Assembly: GCA_036009625.1 (NCBI GenBank)
Contig: DASYLJ010000092.1
Location: 1-64,000 of the forward strand
Source of the DNA: DASYLJ01 sp036009625
GTDB lineage: Bacteria; Desulfobacterota; Binatia; DP-6
Reading direction: 5' to 3'
DNA: 64,000 nucleotides
Numbering within the stretch: the first letter of the stretch is position 1; each line of letters opens with the position of its first letter. This document shows, piece after piece, positions 56,937 through 64,000 of the stretch. A program made the position numbers and the translations under genes. A model generated the notes under the pieces. That model worked only from the letters and a program-made list of their open reading frames with translations. It searched no databases and was not told the DNA's origin.

Positions 56937-58925
56937 ATGTTGGCCATTCGCAGTCTGTGTCTCATCGTGATGGCCATCGCCGTCCTTCTCCCAGGCGTGG
57001 CGCCGGCCCAGGAGCCGAGCCGGGACTTGAGCACGTACGTGCTCTTCGCGCGCGAGTCGATCCGGACGAAGGGATTCACGATCGGTGCGGGCAACATCGG
57101 CGTGAACGACGGTACGTTCATCGCGGGTGGCCTCGTCGACGCGCCGAACTCCCAGCTGGTGGCCGCTTCGGTGGTCTTCGCTCGTCACGTGGTGGATCCG
57201 CATTGCGCCGCGCTGTTCTCGAACGACGCGACCCTGGTCGACACCTTCTGTGGGCCGGCGCAAACGTTCGCGAGTCCGATCATCGACGACATCCCGGCGG
57301 CCTGTGGCTTCCCGACGGACTTCCCGGCCTGCGACCATGCCGCCCCCGTGCTCGTGCCGGTCGGGACGACCAGGATCCTGCTCCCTGGCACCTACGGCAA
57401 CGTCGTGGTGCGTGGCGGCGGCGGACAGACGGGCACTCTCGTCCTCACGGGCGGACACTACGTCTTCTGCAGCCTCAAGACGTACCGGACGTCGGAGGTG
57501 TTCTTCCAGGGGCCGTCGCAGGTCGACGTGACCGGCGACATCTTCCTCGGCCCGCAGAGCGTCACTGGACCGGCCCCGGGCTCCGGCCTCTCGTCGGCGG
57601 ACATCGAGTTCTTCGTCGACGGTCGGCGGGTGAAGTTCTCCCGGCAATCCGACGTGGCCATCGACCTCTGTGCGCCCGAAGCCCTGTTCCAGATGGCCCA
57701 GGGAACCTTCCTCGAGGGGCGCATCGTCGCGCGTGCAATGACGACGGAGCGGATCATCGTCCCGAATGCGACGACGACGACGATGTTCGACACGACGACC
57801 ACGTCGACGTCGACCACGACGAGCACGAGTACGAGCACGTCGACCTCGACGACGACCAGTACGAGTACGTCGACCACGACCAGCACGAGCACGTCGACCT
57901 CGACGACGACCAGTACGAGCACCACGTCGACGTCGACCACGACCAGCACGAGCACGTCGACCACGACGAGCACGAGCACCTCGACGAGCACGACAGCGCC
58001 GTCGGCGACGTCCACGACCACGACGACCCCGACCACCTCGACGACCTCCACGACGGGCCCGTCGACGACGAGCACCACCGCGCCGTCGACGACGACGACG
58101 ACCGCGGTCCCGACGACGAGCACGACTGCACCCCCGACGACGACCACGACCGCGGTGCCGACGACGAGCACCACTACCCCCACGACCTCGACGTCCAGCA
58201 CCACGGCGCTCGTGACGACCACGACGACGAGCACGACGACCACGTCGAGTGAGCCGGCGACGACGACCACGAGCACGCCGGGCGGCACCACGACGACGAC
58301 GACGATCCAGTGTCAGGATCCGGTGCTCCTCGGCACGGCCGACAGTTTCGGCGTCCTTGCCGGCACCACCGTGACCAACAGCGGCATCACGCAGATCATG
58401 GGCGACCTCGGCGTGAGCCCGGGAACCGCGATCACGGGATTCCCGCCGGGAGTCGTCAGCGGCACGACGCACTCGGCGGACGGAGTCGCCGATACGGCGA
58501 AGGACGATTTGACGACGGCCTACGACGATGCAGCCGGGCGGGCCGGATCCATCTCGATCGCCGGCGACATCGGCGGCGAGACGCTCACGCCGGGCGTCTA
58601 CAAATCGACGTCCTCCCTGGCGATCACGTCCGGGATTCTCACGCTCGATGCGCAGGGGGATCCGAGCCGGACGTTCATCTTCCAGATCGCGTCCACGCTC
58701 ATCACGGGTTCCGCCAGCCAGATCGTCCTCATCGGTGGCGCTCAGGCCCAGTGCATCTTCTGGCAGGTGGGCAGCTCCGCGACACTCGGAACGAACTCGA
58801 CCTTCAAGGGGACCATCGCGGCCCTGACGTCGATCACGGCGACGACCGGCGTGACCGTCGACGGTCGGATCCTGGCGCGGAACGGCGCCGTCAGCCTCGA
58901 CGCCAACATCATCTCGGTTCCGTGA
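56937..58925 (+). CDS. Secreted GNIGVN-domain/ice-binding (DUF3494) fusion protein
   Basis: 662 aa from ATG 56937 (GAGGG upstream; ATG 56811 is less likely). Signal peptide residues about 1-26. Residues about 30-275 are the GNIGVN domain, homologous to the gene at 42414-43943 (RDLSTYVLFARESI, GNIGVND, LLPGTYGNVVVRGG, LVLTGGHYVFCSL). A Thr/Ser linker spans about residues 279-456. Residues about 458-662 are a DUF3494/ice-binding domain (LGTADSFGVLAGTTVTNSGITQIMGDLGVSPG, TAYDDAAGR, AQCIFWQVGSSATLG, FKGTIAALTSIT). This domain is found in antifreeze adhesins of bacteria and algae. It may bind ice or another solid surface. Confidence 0.9.
   Translation: MLAIRSLCLIVMAIAVLLPGVAPAQEPSRDLSTYVLFARESIRTKGFTIGAGNIGVNDGTFIAGGLVDAPNSQLVAASVVFARHVVDPHCAALFSNDATLVDTFCGPAQTFASPIIDDIPAACGFPTDFPACDHAAPVLVPVGTTRILLPGTYGNVVVRGGGGQTGTLVLTGGHYVFCSLKTYRTSEVFFQGPSQVDVTGDIFLGPQSVTGPAPGSGLSSADIEFFVDGRRVKFSRQSDVAIDLCAPEALFQMAQGTFLEGRIVARAMTTERIIVPNATTTTMFDTTTTSTSTTTSTSTSTSTSTTTSTSTSTTTSTSTSTSTTTSTSTTSTSTTTSTSTSTTTSTSTSTSTTAPSATSTTTTTPTTSTTSTTGPSTTSTTAPSTTTTTAVPTTSTTAPPTTTTTAVPTTSTTTPTTSTSSTTALVTTTTTSTTTTSSEPATTTTSTPGGTTTTTTIQCQDPVLLGTADSFGVLAGTTVTNSGITQIMGDLGVSPGTAITGFPPGVVSGTTHSADGVADTAKDDLTTAYDDAAGRAGSISIAGDIGGETLTPGVYKSTSSLAITSGILTLDAQGDPSRTFIFQIASTLITGSASQIVLIGGAQAQCIFWQVGSSATLGTNSTFKGTIAALTSITATTGVTVDGRILARNGAVSLDANIISVP
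57779..58305. repeat. Low-complexity Thr/Ser-linker DNA in the ice-binding gene
   Basis: Near-repeating ACG/ACC/TCG codons with short direct repeats encode the 178-residue Thr/Ser/Pro linker between the two domains. It is prone to length variation and confuses gene finders because other frames are open too. Confidence 0.75.
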
Positions 58926-59374
58926 GGTCGGATGGTCACGACGACACACGTACTGGACGCGGCTGCGTGGACGTGGGGATTCCTGGCGGCGCTGCTCCAC
59001 GAGCAGCGCCGGCTACGGACGCTGGGGAGCTGCTCGCCCTGGGCGCTCGGGTTGCTCGCCGGCGTGGCGTACCGTCGCACGGCGAGCCGACACCGTGCGC
59101 CGTCGGTGCGCCGTCGGAACCCTCGCCGATGCGCCTCGATGCCCTGGCGTGTGATTCGGATGCGTGCGTCGGGCCCAGCGCTCCGACGCCGAATCACGTC
59201 GTTGCGTGGCGGATGAACGCGATAGGCTGAGAGTTCGCTACGGCATGTGCGCCACGCATCACAGCCCATAGTAGTATCCACGCGATATCGATTGCAGCGG
59301 GGCATGCAGGCGTGGTTACGTCGACGCATGCCTACTCTAGGTAGAAAAGTTTTTCTCGCAAGCCGTCCGAGTGG
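58926..59374. other. Intergenic region upstream of the giant kinase
   Basis: About 449 bases. No convincing gene: a 94-aa open frame at 58932 has unlike-gene, Arg-rich composition. It holds two inverted repeats close to the kinase start: GGCATGC...GCATGCC (59301-59332) and CTAC-N5-GTAGAAA (59332-59347). An A/T-rich AAAAGTTTTT tract follows, a plausible promoter area. Confidence 0.5.
59301..59347 (+). promoter_or_regulatory. Inverted repeats and A/T-rich tract before the giant kinase
   Basis: GGCATGC and GCATGCC enclose 18 bases; immediately after, CTAC-TCTAG-GTAGAAA matches the element found upstream of the ice-binding gene at 56772. The kinase's GTG start is 28 bases further on. These are candidate operators, perhaps for the response regulator encoded downstream. 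Confidence 0.4.
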
Positions 59375-62300
59375 GTGGTGACCCCAGGCGCACCACCCGA
59401 CGCTGCGAAACGGGAGACCGCGGGGCCTGTTCCTCCAGGGCTCGGGGCGATCGTCGGTCTGGGGTCGTCGGCCGGAGGCCTGGATGCGCTGTCGAGGTTC
59501 TTCGAGGCCATGCCGTCCGACAGTGGGATGGCGTTCGTGCTCGTTCAGCATCTGGACCCGACGCACGGAAGCTTCATGGCGGAGCTCGTCGGACGACATA
59601 CGAGCATGCCGGTGGTGCAGGTGCAGGCCGACGCACCGATCGTGGGCGATCACGTCTACTGCATCCCACCGGGACGGTACCTGAGCGTCAGCGGGCGGAC
59701 GTTGCGCCTGACCGCTCCGGAGGGGGCCGGCAGCGTCCGCATGCCGATCGACGTCTTCCTGCGTGCCCTGGCCGCGGATGTGAAGGAACAGGCCGTGGGG
59801 ATCGTCGTCTCCGGCACCGGCACCGACGGGACGATGGGCCTGCACGCGATCAGAGCCGCGGGGGGCCTGGCCATCGCGCAGGAACCGGCGACCGCGCAGC
59901 ATGACGGTATGCCGCGGAGCGCGATCGCCGCCGGGGCCGTCGACCATTGCGCGTCTCCGGAGCAGATGCCGCTCGTCCTGCTCGACTATCTCCGTCATCC
60001 ATACACGCGCGGTGCCGGCGAGGCGCCGTCCGCGCCGGCGATCGCAAAGGATCATCTGCAGGCGGTGCTGGCGATCGTGCGCAAGCGGACGGACTTCGAC
60101 TTTCGCGACTACAAGCGCGGAACGCTCGCGCGCCGCATCGGGCGTCGCATGGGGCTCACGCACGTCGAGGACGTGGCCGGCTACGTTCGCCTCCTGACGG
60201 ACGAACCCGACGAGGCGAAGGCGCTGTTCGAGGACCTCCTGATCAACGTGACGAGCTTCTTCCGTGACCCGGAGGTGTGGATCGAGCTGCGAGAGCGGGT
60301 GATCCGGCCCCTCGTCGCCCGGCAGGAATCCGGGGTCCCGCTGCGTGTATGGGTGCCGGGCTGTGCCACGGGCGAGGAGGCGTACTCCATCGCGATGCTG
60401 CTCATCGAGGAGCTGCAGGCAGCCCACAAGACGGTCTCCGTGCAGATATTCGCGTCGGACGTCGACGTCGGCGCCCTCGAAGTCGCGCGCGTCGGACTCT
60501 ACCCGGAAACCGTCGCGGCCGACGTGTCGCCGGAACGACGGCGGCGGTTCTTCATCGAGGAGGCCCACGGTGCCCGGATCGGCAAGGAGCTGCGCGAGTC
60601 GGTGATCTTCGCGCGCCAGAACCTGCTCCTGGATCCGCCGTACTCGGGACTCCACCTGATCAGCTGTCGCAACGTCCTCATGTACTTCGAGGCCGCGGCG
60701 CAGAAGCGGCTCCTGCCGCTGCTGCACTTCGCGCTCCTCCAGCGCGGGAGTCTCCTGCTCGGCACCGCCGACGGGATCGGCCAGGATGAGGGTCTGTTCG
60801 AGATACTCTCGCCGAAGGCGCGGCTGTATCGACGTGTGGGACAGACGCGTCACGACAGAGTGCAGCTTCCCACCCTCGCGGAATCGTCGTTGACCCGCCC
60901 GATCGATCGAACGGTGGATCGCCCTGGCGCCGGACAGTTCAGCACTCTCGCGCGGCAGTTGCTGCTCGACCGCTTCGCCCCGGCATGCGTCTTGATCAAC
61001 CGCCGATGCGAGATCCTCTATTTCGCGGGCCCGACCCACGACTATCTGCAGCAGCCAGCGGGTGTCCCTACCTGGAATCTGATGTCCCGTCTGCGCAACG
61101 GACTGCAGACGAAGCTTCGCGCCGCCATCGGCGATGCGCTCGCGGACGGACGGCGGAGGCGCGTCGCCGGCGCACACGTGCGTCGCGGCGACGGGTGGCA
61201 TCGTGTGGAGCTGACGGTGGAGCGCGTCCGGATCGCTCGTGAGACGGAGGGTGTCCTGCTCGTCTGCTTCGTCGACGAGCCCCGGGTGTCGGCCGTGCCG
61301 AACGTCGTCGATGTGGGCGAGGACCGCGACGAGCCGGGAGCCCGCGAGCTCGAAGCCGAGCTCAGGACGACGCGGGAGGATCTGCAGGGCACGATCGCGG
61401 AGCTGGAGGGCTCCAACCAGGAGCTGACGGTCGCCAACGAAGAAGTCATGTCCGTCAACGAGGAGCTGCGTTCCAGCAACGAGGAGCTCGAGACCTCGAA
61501 GGAGGAGCTGAGCTCGCTCAACGAGGAGCTGAACACCGTCAACGCGCAGCTCGAGGACAGCGTCGATCAGCTCCAGCAGGTGAACAACGACCTCGACAAT
61601 CTGCTGACGAGCACCAACATCGCGACCATTTTCCTCGACACCACCCTGCGTGTGCGACGCTTCACCCCGGTGGCCACCCGGCTCTTCGACCTCATGGCGC
61701 CGGACGTGGGCCGGTCCATCGGTGACCTCGCCCAGCGCTGCCTCGATCCCGATCTCCCCTCCGATGCGGAGCAGGTGCTCGCGCACCAGGTTCCGATCAG
61801 CAAGGAGGTCCAGAGCCGGGACGGCCGGTGGTACGTTCGGCAGGCGCTGCCCTATCGCACGCATGACGACCGGATCGGCGGCGTCGTGATCACCTTTTCG
61901 GACGTCGCCGCAGAGGCGCTTCAGGAGGCCCGGCTCTATGCCGAGGCGATCGTGGACGCGGTACGTCATCCCCTCCTGGTGCTGGACCCGACGTGTCGGG
62001 TGCAGTCGGCCAACCGGTCCTTCTACGAGACGTTCGGATTGACGCCGGACGAGACCGTTGGCGAGCTCGTCTTCGCGCTGTGCGGCCACGTGCGGGGTGC
62101 GGCGCCGCTTCCCGCCCTGCTGGGAGAGATGCTGCGTAGCGGTGGAGCGCTCGCGAACGTCGAGCTCGATCACGACGTGGGGACGATCGGCCGGAGGACG
62201 CTCCGCCTCGACACGCGCACGCTGGGCCGGCGGGGTGGCCGTCCCGACCTCATCCTGCTCGCCATCGAGGACATCACCGAGCGCAAGCGCACCGAGGTGA

Positions 62301-63403
62301 TCCTGCGTGAGAGCGAAGCCATGACGCGCGCCGGTGTCCGGACGGCCATGGACGGCATGATCACGCTCGACGAGCGCGGCACCATCCTCTCGTTCAACCC
62401 GGCCGCCGAGCAGATGTTCGGCTACTCCGGTGCGGAGGTGATCGGGCAGTCCGTGGGGATGCTCGCGTCCGAGTCGGACGGCCGACTCCGGATCATCGAC
62501 CCGAGTCTCCTCGGTGTCGCGCGTGAGGTCCGGGGCCGGCGCAAGGACGGGTCGGCCTTTCCGCTCGATCTGCACGTCAGTGCGTTCGACGACGGCCTCC
62601 ATCGCCGGCTCGTCGGGGTGCTGCGCGACGTCACCGATCGCAAGCGGACGGAAGAAGATGGCCGGCGTCATCAGGCGGAGCTGGCGCACGTGCTCCGGAT
62701 CGCGACCATCGAGCATCTGGCGAGTGGGCTCGCCCACGAGATCAATCAGCCGCTCGCTGCGATCGCCAACGAGATCGAGGCCTGCGCGACCTACGTGCGT
62801 GCCGGCACGCAGGAGCCGCGCCGCCTCCTCGCCTCGCTCGAGCATGCCGGAGCGGAGGCGTTGCGGGCGGGCGGCATCGTCCATCATCTCCGCGAGTTCG
62901 TGCAGCGCACTCCCGCACACCTCGAGGTGACGGACCTCTCCGCGGTGGTGCGGAACGCGATCCAGTGGTTCGTTCGAGAGACGGAGCAGTCGCGCATCAC
63001 CGTCCGGCTCGAGCTGACGACGACGGCGCTGCGGGTCTGTGTCGACCGCATCCAGATCGAGCAGGTCCTGGTGAATCTGCTGCAGAACGCCATCGACGCC
63101 ATCGGCGATGCGGTCGCCGATGTTCGAGAGATATGTATCCACACGTCACGACGAGATGATGGGATGGCCGAGGTGTCCATCGACGACACCGGCATCGGGT
63201 TCCACGCCGCTGCGGCCGAGCGGATATACGAGCCGTACTTCACCACCAAGCCCCAGGGCATGGGGATGGGCCTCGCCATCAGCCGCAGCATCGTGGAGAT
63301 GCATCATGGCCGACTGTCGCTGGCGCCACGGACCGTCGGTGGCGGGACCACCGTCCGGATGGCCCTTCCGCTCGAAGCGATCCCGTGTGGGAGCCCGACG
63401 TGA
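59375..63403 (+). CDS. CheB-CheR-coiled-coil-PAS-histidine kinase hybrid
   Basis: 1342 aa from GTG 59375 (GTG 59378 is an alternative; no ATG near). Domains in order: CheB methylesterase (about 22-200; VGLGSS32AGG catalytic Ser, LVQHLDP His, GTGTDG Asp); CheR methyltransferase (about 230-490; LLINVTSFFRD, VWVPGCATGEEAYSIAML for SAM); a long Glu/Ser coiled coil (about 650-735; LEAELRTTREDLQ...NEELNTVNAQLEDS); a PAS_10-like segment and two PAS domains (about 740-1090, with RERGTILSFNPAAEQMFGYS); HisKA (LASGLAHEINQPLAAIANE, phospho-His); and HATPase (NLLQNAIDAI, DDTGIGF, GMGMGLAIS). No transmembrane segment. A large cytosolic sensor kinase without a dedicated chemotaxis context; partner is the FixJ-type regulator next to it. 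Confidence 0.95.
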   Translation: MVTPGAPPDAAKRETAGPVPPGLGAIVGLGSSAGGLDALSRFFEAMPSDSGMAFVLVQHLDPTHGSFMAELVGRHTSMPVVQVQADAPIVGDHVYCIPPGRYLSVSGRTLRLTAPEGAGSVRMPIDVFLRALAADVKEQAVGIVVSGTGTDGTMGLHAIRAAGGLAIAQEPATAQHDGMPRSAIAAGAVDHCASPEQMPLVLLDYLRHPYTRGAGEAPSAPAIAKDHLQAVLAIVRKRTDFDFRDYKRGTLARRIGRRMGLTHVEDVAGYVRLLTDEPDEAKALFEDLLINVTSFFRDPEVWIELRERVIRPLVARQESGVPLRVWVPGCATGEEAYSIAMLLIEELQAAHKTVSVQIFASDVDVGALEVARVGLYPETVAADVSPERRRRFFIEEAHGARIGKELRESVIFARQNLLLDPPYSGLHLISCRNVLMYFEAAAQKRLLPLLHFALLQRGSLLLGTADGIGQDEGLFEILSPKARLYRRVGQTRHDRVQLPTLAESSLTRPIDRTVDRPGAGQFSTLARQLLLDRFAPACVLINRRCEILYFAGPTHDYLQQPAGVPTWNLMSRLRNGLQTKLRAAIGDALADGRRRRVAGAHVRRGDGWHRVELTVERVRIARETEGVLLVCFVDEPRVSAVPNVVDVGEDRDEPGARELEAELRTTREDLQGTIAELEGSNQELTVANEEVMSVNEELRSSNEELETSKEELSSLNEELNTVNAQLEDSVDQLQQVNNDLDNLLTSTNIATIFLDTTLRVRRFTPVATRLFDLMAPDVGRSIGDLAQRCLDPDLPSDAEQVLAHQVPISKEVQSRDGRWYVRQALPYRTHDDRIGGVVITFSDVAAEALQEARLYAEAIVDAVRHPLLVLDPTCRVQSANRSFYETFGLTPDETVGELVFALCGHVRGAAPLPALLGEMLRSGGALANVELDHDVGTIGRRTLRLDTRTLGRRGGRPDLILLAIEDITERKRTEVILRESEAMTRAGVRTAMDGMITLDERGTILSFNPAAEQMFGYSGAEVIGQSVGMLASESDGRLRIIDPSLLGVAREVRGRRKDGSAFPLDLHVSAFDDGLHRRLVGVLRDVTDRKRTEEDGRRHQAELAHVLRIATIEHLASGLAHEINQPLAAIANEIEACATYVRAGTQEPRRLLASLEHAGAEALRAGGIVHHLREFVQRTPAHLEVTDLSAVVRNAIQWFVRETEQSRITVRLELTTTALRVCVDRIQIEQVLVNLLQNAIDAIGDAVADVREICIHTSRRDDGMAEVSIDDTGIGFHAAAAERIYEPYFTTKPQGMGMGLAISRSIVEMHHGRLSLAPRTVGGGTTVRMALPLEAIPCGSPT

Positions 63404-64000
63404 TGACCGAGCCGACGGTATTCGTCGTCGACGACAATCCGGCGGTGCGCACCTCGTTGCAGGAGCTCCTGACCTCGGCGGGGCTGGCGATCGAAGTGTA
63501 CGCATCGGCCGCGGAGTTCCTCGAGCAGTACGACGCGCGGCGCCCCGGCTGCCTGATCCTGGATGTCCGCCTCCGCGGACGGAGCGGCCTGGACCTGCAG
63601 GACGAGCTGCGACGGCGCAACGCGACCGTGCCCATCATCGTGATGACCGGCTATGGTGACGTGCCGACGTCGGTGCGCGCATTCAAGGGTGGCGCGATCG
63701 ATTTTCTACGGAAGCCCGTGCCTCCCAAAGTGCTCATCGAGCGCATCCGTGAGGCCCTGCTGATGGATGGCCGAGCGCGCGAAGCCGACGCGACGTCGGT
63801 CGCGCTCGATGACCGCATCGCGCACCTCACGCCACGCGAACGGCAGGTGATGGACCTGCTGGCGATGGGCAGTAGCTCGAAGGCCATCGCCACGGCGTTG
63901 GACATCAGCGTGCGCACGGTCGAGAGCCACCGGGGTACTGTCCTTCGGAAGATGAACGTTGGCTCCGCGGCGGAGCTGGCGCGCGCGGTCGGTCGCCTAC
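63403..64000 (+). CDS. FixJ/NarL-type response regulator (cut by window end)
   Basis: At least 199 codons from ATG 63403, overlapping the kinase stop (TGATG); GTG 63400 is also in frame. Receiver: FVVDDN with Asp10/Asp11, phospho-acceptor Asp54 in LILDVRLRGRSG, IIVMTGYGD, FLRKPVPP (Lys). LuxR-type HTH: LTPRERQVMDLLAMGSSSKAIATALDISVRTVESHRGTVLRKM. It is the likely output of the adjacent kinase. The C-terminal end continues beyond base 64000, but the HTH is nearly complete. Confidence 0.95.
   Translation, partial: MTEPTVFVVDDNPAVRTSLQELLTSAGLAIEVYASAAEFLEQYDARRPGCLILDVRLRGRSGLDLQDELRRRNATVPIIVMTGYGDVPTSVRAFKGGAIDFLRKPVPPKVLIERIREALLMDGRAREADATSVALDDRIAHLTPRERQVMDLLAMGSSSKAIATALDISVRTVESHRGTVLRKMNVGSAAELARAVGRL

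Noticed and set aside
58932..59216. A 94-codon frame after the ice-binding gene
   Set aside because: Arg-rich composition, no ribosome-binding site, no motif.
58742..63142. A 1466-codon open frame on the bottom strand
   Set aside because: It mirrors the giant kinase, which has clear domain motifs; the mirror frame has none.

Overview
The window is about 64 kb of high-GC bacterial chromosome. It is gene-dense, with short intergenic gaps, many ATGA start/stop overlaps, and several convergent genes whose stop codons lie inside one CTAG. No tRNA, rRNA, CRISPR array, insertion sequence or phage gene was seen. The gene content suggests a deltaproteobacterial-type lineage such as Binatota/Desulfobacterota_B or Myxococcota. 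The reasons are many large secreted proteins with Thr/Ser linkers, 'CGNG...GE.CDDGN'-type cysteine clusters, WD40/TolB-like and ELWxSDGT propellers, together with many SDRs, P450s, GSTs and amidohydrolases. This placement is inferred from style; no marker gene is present.

Layout. 1-5.3 kb: a translationally coupled cluster of an ABM-like protein end, a short AraC-type regulator, two exported paralogous sulfatases and an exported HAD phosphatase. 5.3-13.4 kb: small enzymes (flavin amine oxidase, VOC protein, PfpI protein, SDR, HAD hydrolase, GNAT, P-loop kinase) and a secreted propeller protein. 13.4-17.8 kb: a large repeat propeller, an exported choloylglycine-hydrolase-type amidase, and an XRE-cupin/GNAT pair. 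17.8-27.4 kb: SDRs, PurN, two GSTs, a GNAT, an exported M23-type protein with a GlxA-like regulator, a DUF6010-like membrane protein, an SRPBCC protein and a tandem P-domain protein.

27.4-43.9 kb: one long leftward run holding a P450, an LCM-type methyltransferase, a putative HExxH metallopeptidase, and then a block of large exported proteins (Ig-like, di-haem/YVTN, ELWxSDGT propeller, GNIGVN-domain protein). 44-58.9 kb: a glycosyltransferase, three SDRs, an exported amidohydrolase, a thaumatin-like protein, a TetR/CoA-transferase pair, a P450/amidohydrolase/OsmC group and an ice-binding (DUF3494) fusion. 59.4-64 kb: a giant CheB-CheR-PAS-histidine kinase followed by a FixJ-type response regulator that runs off the right edge.

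The most unusual features are the set of exported modular proteins: an uncharacterised C-terminal helical domain shared by two unrelated architectures, a GNIGVN N-terminal domain shared by two linker proteins (one carrying an ice-binding domain), and a bacterial thaumatin-like protein. A CTAC-N4/5-GTAGAAA element also lies upstream of both the ice-binding gene and the giant kinase. All calls are from reading the sequence; no database search was run.
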